Positions 44,017-56,183 are shown, counted from the first letter of the stretch. The stretch: 64,000 bases of DNA from Candidatus Limicola stercorigallinarum (GCA_018711625.1 DVID01000042.1:1-64000), one strand, 5' to 3'. Notes: generated by a model from the sequence alone, not told the origin. Translations and numbers: made by a program.

Positions 44017-45537
44017 TCAGTGCTGAAGGCTGATGGCGCGGGCGCCCAGCAGATGTAGGTCGGCAGGGTCGTGCGTGGCAACCAGTACGATGCGGCCCTG
44101 CTCGTGCTCGGCCACGAGACGCGCCGCTAACACATGGGTTGCCTCGTCGAGGCCCGTGAACGGCTCATCGAGTAGCAAAGTGGCATGCGGTGCAAGGAGC
44201 GCGCGGGCAAGGGCGCAGCGTCTGCGCTCGCCGCCGGAGCAGGTATGGGCGGGTGCAAACATGCGATCCGCCAGGCCGAGTGCGGCAAGCATGTGGGGCG
44301 CCTCGGCCCAGGCGGCACTTCCCGCGGCAAGCGGTGCACGCACATTGGTAAGAAGGCTCGCCTGCTCGGCGAGGCGGTCTTCTTGGAAGAGCATGGCGGC
44401 GGGGGCGGGAACGTCAACGCACCCGGCGCTGGCGTGCTCCAGACCGGCTGTAATGCGCAGCAGGGTGGTTTTACCGGCACCCGAGGGGGCCATGATGCAC
44501 GCGACCTCTTCCTGGTGCAGCGAAAGCGAGAAATGGTCGATGAGTGCAGTGCGCCCGGCTGGCTCAGGGGGCGTATCCGTCGCCCCGTCCGTGGGCACCG
44601 CATCCTTAGCGCCCCAGGTAATCTGGCTCAGTCGCAGGGTTTGATCGCTTGAGAGCGGGGCGTCATTTGCCGTTGCGGAAGCGTGTCCTTCTTGGGGCAT
44701 GGCCCCAGCCTGCACAGCCCGCTGCTCCGACGTGCTGCCTGCCGCCGCGATGAGCCATGGCTTGAGTGCATCGATTGCGAACAGCAGCGCCCGTTCGCTT
44801 GCCACGCTGAGCGCCACCACGGCAAGCGTCCACGCAAAGAGGGCAGGCGTATCAAACGCCACCTTGGCGGCATAGATGGCCTCACCAAACGAGCCGGTGG
44901 GGATACCGATGACCTCGGCTGCCACCCCCGCTTTCCAGGCCATTGAAAGCGAGAGGGCAAGCCCAGACCGCAGGTGCGGCATGAGGGCGGGGAGGGCGAT
45001 GAGGCGTACCCGCCGGAGTGCGGGAATGTGAAAGAGCGTCGCCATTTCCACCAGGCGGGTGTCTTGTGCACGCAGCCCTGCCGCCACGTTCTCGTACATC
45101 ACAGGCGTCGCCACGAGCATCACCACAAACACGGCGAGGTTTGCCGCCCGCAGCCACACGAGTGTAAGCACGGTGATTGAAGCCACGGGCACGCTTTTCA
45201 TAACGGCGATGGCGGGGGCAAAGAACTCCTCGGCGCGGCGAAACCGCACCGCGAGCGCTGCCGCAGCGATGCCCAATGCGGAGCCAAGTGCAAAGCCAAC
45301 GAAGATGCGAGCCAGGGAAAACGCCACGCGCTGCCAGAACGCGGCAGTGAGGGCGAGCTCGGCCGTGCGGGCAATAACGGTAAGCGGCGCCGGCAGCAAC
45401 AGTTCGCTGTCGAGGGCCATTGCTGCTACCTGCCAGATAACCAGCCAGGCAAGAACCGCCCAGAGCGCCAAGCGCGGCCGACGCACGCGCCTGGCAGGTG
45501 CGGGAGATGCTGAGGTATGGCGTTTGCTCTTTGCCAT
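44017..45537 (-). CDS. ABC importer with permease and ATPase fused (SsuC-SsuB/TauC-TauB type)
   Basis: Residues 1-265 form a BPD-type permease with about six spans and an EAA loop at about 160-190 (RLVEMATLFHIPALRRV). A 60-residue linker leads to an ATPase with Walker A APSGAGKTT at 350-358, signature CSGGE at 433-437 and Walker B LLLDEP at 454-459. Permease and ATPase of this nitrate/sulphonate/thiamine-precursor group are normally separate genes. The ATG lies two bases after the stop of the binding-protein gene, so the two form one operon. The ATPase lacks some of the residues usual in the A-loop region and is short. Confidence 0.88.
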   Translation of the reverse strand: MAKSKRHTSASPAPARRVRRPRLALWAVLAWLVIWQVAAMALDSELLLPAPLTVIARTAELALTAAFWQRVAFSLARIFVGFALGSALGIAAAALAVRFRRAEEFFAPAIAVMKSVPVASITVLTLVWLRAANLAVFVVMLVATPVMYENVAAGLRAQDTRLVEMATLFHIPALRRVRLIALPALMPHLRSGLALSLSMAWKAGVAAEVIGIPTGSFGEAIYAAKVAFDTPALFAWTLAVVALSVASERALLFAIDALKPWLIAAAGSTSEQRAVQAGAMPQEGHASATANDAPLSSDQTLRLSQITWGAKDAVPTDGATDTPPEPAGRTALIDHFSLSLHQEEVACIMAPSGAGKTTLLRITAGLEHASAGCVDVPAPAAMLFQEDRLAEQASLLTNVRAPLAAGSAAWAEAPHMLAALGLADRMFAPAHTCSGGERRRCALARALLAPHATLLLDEPFTGLDEATHVLAARLVAEHEQGRIVLVATHDPADLHLLGARAISLQH

Positions 45538-45539
45538 GG

Positions 45540-46691
45540 CTAGCCGAGGTAATAGAAGGCGTCGCCGGGAAGCGCACCGCCTACGCTGGCAGGGTCGGCC
45601 TCAAAGAGCGTCTGAAGGTAGCCGGCGAGGTCGGCCTGCATGGCCTCACCCGTTTCGCAGACGATGTTGCAATAGGGAATTGCCTGCTCAGCGACTGTGG
45701 CGGCGATGATGCCCGCGGCCTCGATGAGCTGGGCGGCCTTGGCGGGCTCGCTGTTTACAAAGTCCACCGAGGTGGCGTAGGCGTCCAGGAACTCTTCAAT
45801 GGTGCCAGGGAAGTTCTCTACAAACTCCGTCCGCGCCACGGCGACGCCGGTAATGAGCTGGGAGGGCTGGCCTGTGTCTGCCACCGCCTCGTTCCATACG
45901 TCGGTGAGGTCAAGCGCGATGCGGGCGCCTTCGAGCTTAGCGAGGGCGCTCGTGGCAAAGGGCTGGGGCAGCATAGCAACCGCGGTGGGGTCGTTTTGCA
46001 GCGCAGCCAGGCATTCTGCGTGCTCGCTGCACCACTGGATTGTTACGTCGGTAGCGGGGTCCACGCCTGCTGTGCGCAGTAAAAACTCAAGCGCGTACTG
46101 CGGTGTGGAGCCTTTGCCGGCGGAGTACAGGGTGCGCCCGCGGAGGTCCGCCATGGTTGTTATGGTTTCACCCATCTCTACGATGTCGAGAACGCCCAGG
46201 GTGTTCACGCAGAGCACCTGCACAGCGCCGTCCGTTTTTTGGTAGAGCGTGGCGGCAAGATTGGCCGGCACGCAGAGCACGTCGAGGTCGCCCTGGATGA
46301 GCTGGGGTGTGAGCTCATCGGCCGATCCCGCGAGCGTGAACTCGTAGGTGTTCTTGAGGCTGCCGATGCCCGCGGGGTTCGTGCCCACCACGGAGTCATC
46401 CCCGGCATCCTCAGGCTTCTCGACGGCGCCCACATGATCCATGAGGCCCACCAGGCCCATGCCGGTGGGGCCTTTAAGCGCGCCCACGCGCATGGTGGTA
46501 ACGATTGTGGCCGCGCTGCCCGTGCCGCTTCCCGAGGTGCTGCCCGCCGGTGTGCTGCCCGACGTTGTGCCCGTGTTGCCGCAGCCCACAAGGCCCATGC
46601 CCGCCAGCATGCCGAGTGCGCAGCTCGTAGTGAAGGCACGCCTGCTCAGCGGTTGTGATGCTGCTAGGTGGTGTGCTGTTGCGTGGAACAT
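45540..46691 (-). CDS. ABC substrate-binding lipoprotein (SsuA/NMT1-like)
   Basis: This 383-residue protein has a signal peptide ending in the lipobox LVGC (LGMLAGMGLVGCGN), then a Gly/Ser/Thr linker. The mature part has the periplasmic-binding type II fold of the NMT1/SsuA group (GALKGPTGMGLVGLM, LRGRTLYSAGKGSTPQYALE). Preference among sulphonates, nitrate, thiamine precursors or aromatic compounds cannot be told. GGAGGAGA precedes ATG 46691. It is first in the operon with the fused permease-ATPase. Confidence 0.85.
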   Translation of the reverse strand: MFHATAHHLAASQPLSRRAFTTSCALGMLAGMGLVGCGNTGTTSGSTPAGSTSGSGTGSAATIVTTMRVGALKGPTGMGLVGLMDHVGAVEKPEDAGDDSVVGTNPAGIGSLKNTYEFTLAGSADELTPQLIQGDLDVLCVPANLAATLYQKTDGAVQVLCVNTLGVLDIVEMGETITTMADLRGRTLYSAGKGSTPQYALEFLLRTAGVDPATDVTIQWCSEHAECLAALQNDPTAVAMLPQPFATSALAKLEGARIALDLTDVWNEAVADTGQPSQLITGVAVARTEFVENFPGTIEEFLDAYATSVDFVNSEPAKAAQLIEAAGIIAATVAEQAIPYCNIVCETGEAMQADLAGYLQTLFEADPASVGGALPGDAFYYLG

Positions 46692-47183
46692 AGATATCTC
46701 CTCCGTCGAGGGCAGCGCGCGCTCCGCGGTACGCGTGAAAGCGGTGTTTGCTTCCCGAAGCTCGCGTGGCGTGAGCGACGCGCGGCGATGGCTGCACCTG
46801 TTACGTCTGCGGCCCAAAGCGTTCGCGTAGAGTATCTTTGTATTTCATCATACGCGAGTGCCGCGGTGACTGTTCGCACGATGTGCCACGATGCGCCTAC
46901 ATTTACTTACACCGATCAACTCAGATTTCCACCCACCATTTCAGTTCCTCTATTGAAGCGCCTGCTCTCCAAATCCAGCATCTTGCCGAACAAGATTCAG
47001 ATGGCGCGTGGCTTTGCAGGGCAGGGTGCCGACCTTGTTATTATGGCGCTCCGCATCGAGAAGCTTGAGGCGCTCGACCGAGATGCTGGGCGCCACCTGG
47101 AGCGCGAGGGATGGAAATCGTCGCGTACGCAACGGTCCACTCCATATATGGTTCTATAAATCCCTGCTTGGCCTGCTCACACT
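46692..47183. other. Spacer, with a possible degenerate coding remnant
   Basis: This 492-base gap holds the upstream region of the lipoprotein gene. On the forward strand the last 70 codons of a frame ending at 47159 (including DLVIMALRIEKLEALDRDAG) look coding-like, vaguely resembling small phage terminase subunits, but there is no start signal and the frame is short. No promoter or riboswitch is evident. Confidence 0.3.
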
Positions 47184-48050
47184 TTAGCTAAGCCGTTCAA
47201 GCTCCTCGAGAATAAAACGCGCCACGCCCTCATCGTTGTTGCTGGCACACGTTACATCCGCAGCGGCTTTGGTCTCTGCCTCGGCATTTGCCATAGCAAC
47301 GCCTGTGCCTGCGCGCCTGAGCATCGAGAGGTCATTGATGCTGTCGCCAAAGGCGTACGAGCGCTCGCGGGCAATGCCCAGGTGCGCGCAGAGCCACATG
47401 AGCGCCGTGCCTTTGGTTGCCTGTGCATCAGACACCTCAAAGTTGAAGGGGAGCGACCGCACCACCGAGAGGGAGGGGTCTGCCGCAAGCCCGCGGGCAA
47501 GTGCGTCGCGATCGGCAGAGTCGCGCCACAGGAAGGTCACGCGGTCGGCATCCTCAATGGTCTCGATAAACTCCGCAGGGCTCTCGTCGTAAGGGGTGCG
47601 GAGCGATTGCATAAAGCGCGTTTCGGCCTCGTCGCGCGTGAAGGCGCCGAGGCGGTCGTAATTGGGGCGCCAGCAAAAGCACGTCCCATGCGCAAAGATG
47701 TCAAATACCACATCGCGTCCGCGCGTGAGGGCAAATAGTTCCACCAAGCGCTCCCGGGAAAGCGGCGTGCGCATAAGCGCCTCGCCCGAGGCGGCATCGT
47801 AAACAGCGGCACCGTTTGACGCCACCACATAGCGCACCGCGGGATGTTCTACCAGCTCATGCGGAATACCTGTGAGTGCGCGCCCCGTGCAGGGCACAAA
47901 GAGCGCCCCGGCGGCGGCAACAGCATCAAGCATCTTCCAGCTCAGGGGCCCTATGCGTTTCTGGTCATCCAGGAAGGTGCCATCCATGTCGGAGAAAAAG
48001 ATGGCCGGCGCGGATGGGGTCGCCTCCATCGAAAGCGTCGTCTCACTCAT
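47184..48050 (-). CDS. HAD-superfamily phosphatase, Cof type
   Basis: This 288-residue protein has HAD motif I FFSDMDGTFLDD near residue 20, motif II VPCTGRAL, the type IIB cap in the middle, motif III Lys in ATKGTAL and motif IV AFGDSINDLSMLRRAG. Such enzymes hydrolyse sugar phosphates, flavin or other phosphorylated metabolites. Its ATG overlaps the citrate synthase stop by four bases (ATGA), so it is co-translated. Confidence 0.88.
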   Translation of the reverse strand: MSETTLSMEATPSAPAIFFSDMDGTFLDDQKRIGPLSWKMLDAVAAAGALFVPCTGRALTGIPHELVEHPAVRYVVASNGAAVYDAASGEALMRTPLSRERLVELFALTRGRDVVFDIFAHGTCFCWRPNYDRLGAFTRDEAETRFMQSLRTPYDESPAEFIETIEDADRVTFLWRDSADRDALARGLAADPSLSVVRSLPFNFEVSDAQATKGTALMWLCAHLGIARERSYAFGDSINDLSMLRRAGTGVAMANAEAETKAAADVTCASNNDEGVARFILEELERLS

Positions 48051-49465
48051 GAGCGGCGCTCCGCAATAGGCACGTACGTCACGTCATCCATCACCGAGTT
48101 GTATGCGGGGCGGATGATGCGATGCGCGCCGTAGAGCTCTTCCATGCGGTGTGCGGCCCAGCCCGCCATGCGTGACACGGCGAAGAGCGGCGTGAACAGG
48201 GTCTCGGGCACGCCGAGCATGTTGTAGATAAAGCCGGTGTAGAGGTCGATGTTGGCGCAGATGGGTTTCTTGGTGCCGCGCACCTCGCGCATGACGCCGG
48301 GGGCGATGCGCTCGATGCGCTCGATGAGTGCAAACTCGTCGCCCAGCCCTTTCACGTTGGCAAGGTGACGTGCATAGCGCTTGCAGATCTGGGCGCGCGG
48401 GTCGGAGAGGGTGTAGATGGCGTGGCCCATGCCATAGATAAGCCCCGATTGGTCAAAGGCCTCGTGGCGCAAGATTTTTTCCAGGTAGGCTGCCACCTCG
48501 TCATCGTCGTCCCAGTGCTCCACGTGCTCGCGAATATCGGCATGCATCTGGGTGACCTTGGCGTTGGCGCCACCATGGCGCGGGCCCTTGAGCGAGCCGA
48601 TGGCCGCGGCGTAGGCCGAGTAGGCGTCGGTCGCCGAGGACGAGAGCACGCGACAGGCAAACGTGGAGTTGTTACCGCCGCCATGCTCGGCATGGAGCAT
48701 GAGCATAACGTCGAGCAGCATGGCCTCTTCGTGCGTAAAGTCGTCGGGGCCACCGCGGAGCACCTCGAGGATGGCCTCGGCCATCGAGGATGAGGCGTTG
48801 GGAGCGGGCACCTGAACGCGGATGCCGCTTTCCGAGGCGGCGTGCGTGATGTGGGCGATGGCGGCAATGCGCGGCAAGCGGGCGAGTAGCGAGAGCGCCA
48901 CGTCCACCTCGTGCGGGGCGCTCGTGTCATCGGGCGTTTCGTCAAACGCGTACAGCAGAAGCACCGCGCGCTGCAGCACGTTCATGATGCTCTTTGATTT
49001 GGTGGTGATGGGGAATTCCGAGATGTACTCGTCTTCAAGCAGGCGCAGGCTGCCAATGCGTGCGCCAATGCTCTCCAGCTCGTCGTAGCGGGGGAGGGCG
49101 CCGGTGAGGAGCAGATAAGCCAGTTCCTCGTAGCCAAAGCGGTCCTCGGTATGCGCGTTGTCGATGAGGTCGGCAATGTCGTAGCCGCGGATGGTGAGCT
49201 TGCCCTCATCAGGGATGAAGACGCCGTCTTCCTTGCGGTAGCCGTGCACGTCGGAGATGCGCGTGAGACCGGCAACCACGCCCGAGCCGTCGGCGTTGCG
49301 CAGGCCACGCTTTACGTCGTGCTCGCGGTAAAGCTCCTCGTCGTACTCCTCCATCGAGGCGCCGGTATAGAGACGTTTGGAGGCGGGGGAGATGCGGCGC
49401 GACTTTGCAAAGTCCTGCGTACGTCGCTGCGATGCGATGCTGTGGTTGTAATACTGGTCGATCAT
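48047..49465 (-). CDS. gltA: Citrate synthase
   Basis: This 472-residue enzyme condenses oxaloacetate and acetyl-CoA. Active-site blocks are MLHAEHGGGNNSTFACRVLS, GSLKGPRHGGAN with a catalytic His, YGMGHAIYTLSDPRA, and the oxaloacetate-binding Arg near the end. An N-terminal extension of about 55 residues precedes the usual domain. AAGGAGG precedes the ATG. In a fermentative gut bacterium its likely role is the glutamate branch rather than a full cycle. Confidence 0.92.
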   Translation of the reverse strand: MIDQYYNHSIASQRRTQDFAKSRRISPASKRLYTGASMEEYDEELYREHDVKRGLRNADGSGVVAGLTRISDVHGYRKEDGVFIPDEGKLTIRGYDIADLIDNAHTEDRFGYEELAYLLLTGALPRYDELESIGARIGSLRLLEDEYISEFPITTKSKSIMNVLQRAVLLLYAFDETPDDTSAPHEVDVALSLLARLPRIAAIAHITHAASESGIRVQVPAPNASSSMAEAILEVLRGGPDDFTHEEAMLLDVMLMLHAEHGGGNNSTFACRVLSSSATDAYSAYAAAIGSLKGPRHGGANAKVTQMHADIREHVEHWDDDDEVAAYLEKILRHEAFDQSGLIYGMGHAIYTLSDPRAQICKRYARHLANVKGLGDEFALIERIERIAPGVMREVRGTKKPICANIDLYTGFIYNMLGVPETLFTPLFAVSRMAGWAAHRMEELYGAHRIIRPAYNSVMDDVTYVPIAERRS

Positions 49466-49589
49466 GCTGCCTCCTTACGTATGCGACGGCTGGAGGCGGC
49501 GCCTCTTCGTCGTGGCGGAATGAGTCGTCACCTGTGCCAGAGCAACGCATGCAGCGGGGCGCGCTTTGGCGCCCCTAGTTTGCCGTTTG

Positions 49590-49877
49590 CTACAGGCGAT
49601 ACATAAAGTTGAAAACATCCTCGCGCTGCACCTGCACCTCAACACCAATCTCGTCACCGGTGTGGGCAAGGCGCTCCTGCAGCTCCGTGAAATCAAGGGA
49701 CGCAGCGGCCATATCGGCGAGCATGGTCATGGTGAAGATGTCGTCGATAATGCTCTGGGTGATGTCGCGGATGTCGACGTTGGCCTCTCCGAGCACGCGC
49801 GTGATGGCGGCGACGATGCCAGGACGGTTCTTGCCGAGAACGGTGATGACGATGCGGCTCGAAGTTGCTTCTGCCAT
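49590..49877 (-). CDS. ACT-domain protein (UPF0237-like)
   Basis: This 95-residue protein is a single ACT domain of the glycine-cleavage-repressor type (RIVITVLGKNRPGIVAAITR, NVDIRDITQSI). Such proteins sense amino acids or related ligands. ATG 49877 follows AAAGGAA; an in-frame start at 49955 has no such site. It lies upstream of citrate synthase with a 124-base gap containing a GC hairpin at 49556-49575. Its usual neighbour, a DUF711 protein, is absent. Confidence 0.85.
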   Translation of the reverse strand: MAEATSSRIVITVLGKNRPGIVAAITRVLGEANVDIRDITQSIIDDIFTMTMLADMAAASLDFTELQERLAHTGDEIGVEVQVQREDVFNFMYRL

Positions 49878-50146
49878 TGGGTTCCTTTCAACGATGCCGG
49901 GCCGTAGCGTGCGGCCGGCATTTGTGCAGTCTACCCATTTTATCGTGATGCACACCGCCGTGCCCTGTGCTCACGAGACTGTTACACAAGGGCAAGCCCG
50001 GGTGCGTGAGCCCGCGGAGCTGTGGCTGCCGGAAAACATGGAATCGCGCTGGCAGGCTATCGTTGCGCCCTACCGCCCGAGCCTGTTTCGCTGTCTTGTC
50101 ATCGTTGCTGATTTTGTGATGCTGGCGTGCAGCTTGGAGCCTGTGG

Positions 50147-50152
50147 TATTCT
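50147..50152 (+). promoter_or_regulatory. Extended -10 promoter of rpmE
   Basis: TATTCT at 50147-50152 is preceded by TGG, an extended -10. No clear -35 is seen, which extended -10 promoters can tolerate. Start of transcription near 50159 would place both leader hairpins in the RNA. Between 49878 and 50146 nothing else is seen. Confidence 0.45.
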
Positions 50153-50167
50153 AATCCGGTTGTTTTT

Positions 50168-50216
50168 GCCTTGGTCGGAAACCAAGGCGCCTTTTGTCCT
50201 GGTCGGCAACCAGGAC
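50168..50216 (+). promoter_or_regulatory. Two-hairpin r-protein leader of rpmE
   Basis: Two perfect 8-bp stems with 5-nt loops stand in tandem: 50168-50175 with 50181-50188 (loop CGGAA), and 50196-50203 with 50209-50216 (loop CGGCA). Both share the GGTCGG-A-ACC apex. They end 22 bases before the rpmE start. L31 leader motifs, one of them for Coriobacteria, have been described from comparative RNA searches; this fits that class by position and shape, but I could not align it. Confidence 0.65.
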
Positions 50217-50238
50217 ACGAGTACAAGGAGTCCCTGCT

Positions 50239-50658
50239 ATGAAACCTGGAATTCATCCCGAGTACATGGAGTGCACGGTGCGCTGCTCCTGCGGCAACAC
50301 CTTCGTGACCCACGCCACGGTCCCCGAGATCCGTGTCGAGCTTTGCAACGAGTGCCACCCGTTCTACACCGGCCAGCAGAAGTTTGTTGACACCGGTGGA
50401 CGCGTCCAGCGCTTCGCCGACAAGTTCGGTGGCGCCGCTCAGGCCGCCCTCGAGCGCGAGGCCGCCAAGAAGGCCGCTCGTGCCAAGGCTTCCGAGGAGG
50501 AGCAGGCCAAGAAGGCTGCTGCTCGCGAGGCCAAGGCTGCCGAGAAGGCTAAGCGTGCTGAGAAGTACGCTGCTGAGGCTGCCAAGAAGGCTGCCGAGGC
50601 CCCTGTTGAGGCTCCCGCCGAGGAGGCCGCTGCCGAGACCGAGGCTGCTGCCGAGTAG
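50239..50658 (+). CDS. rpmE: 50S ribosomal protein L31, zinc form, with long tail
   Basis: This 139-residue protein has an L31 core of about 70 residues with four cysteines (VRCSCG, then [11 protein letters not shown]), the zinc-binding type. A 65-residue tail of Ala, Lys and Glu follows and is likely helical. AAGGAG precedes ATG 50239. It is monocistronic with a terminator behind it. Confidence 0.95.
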   Translation: MKPGIHPEYMECTVRCSCGNTFVTHATVPEIRVELCNECHPFYTGQQKFVDTGGRVQRFADKFGGAAQAALEREAAKKAARAKASEEEQAKKAAAREAKAAEKAKRAEKYAAEAAKKAAEAPVEAPAEEAAAETEAAAE

Positions 50659-50688
50659 CTTTAAGCTCGCCGCACATATCACGTGCCG

Positions 50689-50721
50689 AAAAGGCCCTGC
50701 GAACTTCGCGGGGCCTTTTTT
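50689..50721 (+). terminator. Rho-independent terminator of rpmE
   Basis: AAAGGCCCTGCGAA faces TTCGCGGGGCCTTT with one G-T pair, followed by a run of T. It lies about 30 bases after the rpmE stop. Confidence 0.88.
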
Positions 50722-50818
50722 GTGCCGCAGGACAGCCGCAGTCTGCGGGCGATAGTGTCCCCAGCATGGTTTATCCGTGGGCACACTGAACATTCGCAAA
50801 CGCCTTTGTGCAAAGGGA

Positions 50819-50824
50819 TAGAAT
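50819..50824 (+). promoter_or_regulatory. Possible -10 element of secA
   Basis: TAGAAT at 50819-50824 lies about 135 bases before secA. The best -35, TTCGCA at 50793-50798, is 20 bases away, so the assignment is weak. Confidence 0.35.
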
Positions 50825-50957
50825 AGCGGCCATCTGAGTGTTTCCGTCGGATGGGGACGAGCAGTAAAAAGCGAGATGGAAGGCCGTTTCGTTCTCGGGC
50901 GCACCCGCGCTCGAGCTGCTGTGTTGCCACCCGACGCTCGTTCGAAAAGGAACAGGC

Positions 50958-53848
<2,891 letters not shown>

Positions 53849-53849
<1 letters not shown>

Positions 53850-55009
53850 TGGCCGAGGTTGCATCTTCGGTTGCCGAGCGCCTGGATGCCCTGGAGGTAC
53901 GCCTCGCTGAGGTTGAGGCGTACCTTCATTTGGACGAAAAGCGCGCTCGTATTGCCGATTTGGAGCAATCGAGCGCCGCGCCCGGGTTTTGGGATGACGC
54001 TGCACGTGCCCGTGAGCTTATGGAAGAGCTCTCGGGCGCTCGTGCAGAAGTGAAGACGGTGGAAACCGCTCGCGCTCAGCTCTCCGATGCTCGCGCTGCC
54101 CTTGAGCTGGCAGGCGAGATGGGGGAGGACGACGAGACTGCCGAGATTTTGCAAGAGGCCGAGCAGGCTGCAGACGCGCTTGCGCACTCGGTAGACGAGA
54201 TGGAGCTTGCAAGCTGGTTTACCGGCGAGTTTGACCATGGCGACGCCATCGTAACCATCAAGCCGGGTCAGGGCGGTCTGGAGGCCCAAGACTGGACCTT
54301 CATGCTCTTCAAGATGTACATGAAGTACTGCGCCCGCCGCGGCTGGAAAGTCACGGTAAACGACTGCCCGGCTGCCGAGGGTATCGGTATTGACCGCGCC
54401 ACCTTTACCGTTGAGGGCAAGGATGCCTTTGGCATGCTGCGTGCCGAGGCGGGCGTGCATCGCCTGGTCCGCATCAGCCCCACCGATGCCAAAAAGCGCC
54501 GGCAAACGACGTTTGCAGGTGTTGAGGTTATTCCCGTGCTGCCGGATGACATCGACATCGAGATTGCGCCGGACGACATCCGCGTAGACGTGTACCACGC
54601 GAGCGGCCCCGGCGGCCAGGGCGTCAACACCACCGACTCCGCAGTGCGCGTGACGCACCTGCCCACGGGCATTGTGGTCACCTGCCAAAACGAGCGCAGC
54701 CAGATTCAAAACAAAGCTGCGTGCATGCAGATCTTGAAGGCGCGCCTCTACGAGCTTGAGCTGCAAAAGCGCGAAGAGGCCCTGGACGAGATTCGTGGTC
54801 CCAAGACAGACATTGGTTTTGGCAACCAGATTCGCAGCTACGTGCTCTATCCCTACCAGATGGTGAAAGACCTGCGTACGGGTGTGGAGACGAGCAACGT
54901 GGACGCGGTTCTGGAAGACGGCGACCTCGATGCCTTTGTGGTGGGATACCACCGTTGGGCTACGGGAAATGCCGACGGCGCGCCCGTGAGTGAGGGCGCA
55001 GAATTATAA
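53849..55009 (+). CDS. prfB: Peptide chain release factor 2 with atypical SPT tripeptide
   Basis: This 386-residue factor releases peptides at UGA and UAA. The catalytic GGQ is at 255-257 (SGPGGQGVNTTDSAVR). The codon-recognition tripeptide, normally Ser-Pro-Phe, is Ser-Pro-Thr at 210-212 (RISPTDAKKRRQTTF; codons AGC CCC ACC at 54476-54484). The gene is one continuous frame: the +1 frameshift site with an early UGA that autoregulates prfB in many bacteria is absent around codon 25 (EAYLHLDEK). Overall domain order and length are those of RF2, not RF1. It is coupled to secA by a one-base overlap. Confidence 0.95.
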
Positions 55010-55105
55010 ACGAGCACAGAGATGCCCGAACATGATTGATCCGCGGCTGGTGTTGCCGCCACGGAGGTCAGGTTCGGGCGCCATAGTATGAGGGGAAGGG
55101 TTGCC

Positions 55106-56008
55106 ATGGCGCGTGGCAAGGGCGTCCGGCTGGACGTAAAGCGGATTATCACATCGCAGTTTATGCGCGACCTGCCGCTTGTTGTGGCAGGGTGCGCCAT
55201 CGCCGCCCTTGGTATTGATGCCTTCATGGTGCCCAACGGTCTTGCTGCGGGTGGTGTGACCGGCGTTGCCACCATCATCGCCGAGCTGGGTGCACGGGCG
55301 GGTGTACTCTTGCCCGTAGGCGTGCAGACCATCGTGCTCAATGCGCTGCTTTTGCTCTTGGCCTTCCGTGCCGGTGGGGCGCGCTATGCCCTGCGTACCG
55401 TGGTGGGCTTCATTCTTCTGGGTGTGTTCACCGATGCCTTTGCTCCGCTTGTAGCTTCGTTTGTGCCTGACGACCTCATGCTTTCTGCCCTCTGGGGTGC
55501 CATTATCTCGGGCTTGGGCTATGGCCTGGTGTTCCGCAGTGGTGCCAACACGGGCGGCTCGGACACCGTGGCACAGATTATCTCGCGCAAGACGTCGCTT
55601 CCGGTGGGCTCCACCGTTATGGCCATCGATGTGGCGGTGTGTGCAGCCTCTGCCCCGGTGTTCTCGGTAGAAAACGCTCTCTACGCCGCGCTTTCCATGG
55701 TGCTTATGGGATATGTGGTGGATATGGTGGTGGACGGCGGCAACCGTAAGCGCGCGGCGTTCATTGTGTCTGCAAACTACGATGCCATCGCGAGCGACGT
55801 TATGCGCGGCATGCACCGCGGTGCCACGCTCATCGATGCACACGGCATGTGGAGCGGTGAGGAGCGCCCCATGCTCTTTGTGATTTTGGGCAAGCGCGAG
55901 GTGCCTATTTTGAAAGCTATCGTGGCCGAGCACGATCGCAATGCGATTCTCATCATCACCGATGTGAACGAAGCCTTTGGTGAGGGGTTCAAGGGCCTGG
56001 ACGCGTAG
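55106..56008 (+). CDS. YitT-family membrane protein (DUF161 and DUF2179)
   Basis: This 300-residue protein has about five N-terminal spans with the family pattern AALGIDAFMVPNGLAAGGVT and FRSGANTGGSDTVAQIISRK, then a cytosolic DUF2179 domain (RGMHRGATLIDAHGMWSGEE). Function is uncertain for the whole family. The ATG at 55106 has GGGGAAGGG upstream; one at 55088 is possible. Confidence 0.85.
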   Translation: MARGKGVRLDVKRIITSQFMRDLPLVVAGCAIAALGIDAFMVPNGLAAGGVTGVATIIAELGARAGVLLPVGVQTIVLNALLLLLAFRAGGARYALRTVVGFILLGVFTDAFAPLVASFVPDDLMLSALWGAIISGLGYGLVFRSGANTGGSDTVAQIISRKTSLPVGSTVMAIDVAVCAASAPVFSVENALYAALSMVLMGYVVDMVVDGGNRKRAAFIVSANYDAIASDVMRGMHRGATLIDAHGMWSGEERPMLFVILGKREVPILKAIVAEHDRNAILIITDVNEAFGEGFKGLDA

Positions 56009-56183
56009 GAGACGTGATTCATTGGTTCCGCTGGGTCCACGCCCAACACGGCCCACGTACGACCCTGGGGGGCGGCGAGCCGCGCCTAGCGCCGGCGACG
56101 ACGCGGAGGCTTCTTTCGACGGCCCCGATGCTGAGAGATCGCCGTTTGACGGGACGGGATCGGCCTTTTCCGGCCCGCCAAAC

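Noticed and set aside
46692-46870. TPP riboswitch before the SsuA/NMT1-like gene
   Set aside because: The conserved CTGAGA and related core segments of the TPP aptamer are absent on the reverse strand.
46668-47159. Forward frame of 163 codons upstream of the lipoprotein gene
   Set aside because: Only the last 70 codons look coding-like, with a weak resemblance to small terminase subunits. No start signal and no neighbouring phage genes, so it is noted only as a possible remnant.
49556-49575. Terminator of the ACT-domain gene
   Set aside because: A GC hairpin is there but no T-tract follows on the reverse strand, and readthrough into citrate synthase is plausible.
49949-50155. Forward frame of 68 codons between the ACT protein and rpmE
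   Set aside because: No ribosome-binding site, and its end overlaps the rpmE promoter. Not supported as a gene.
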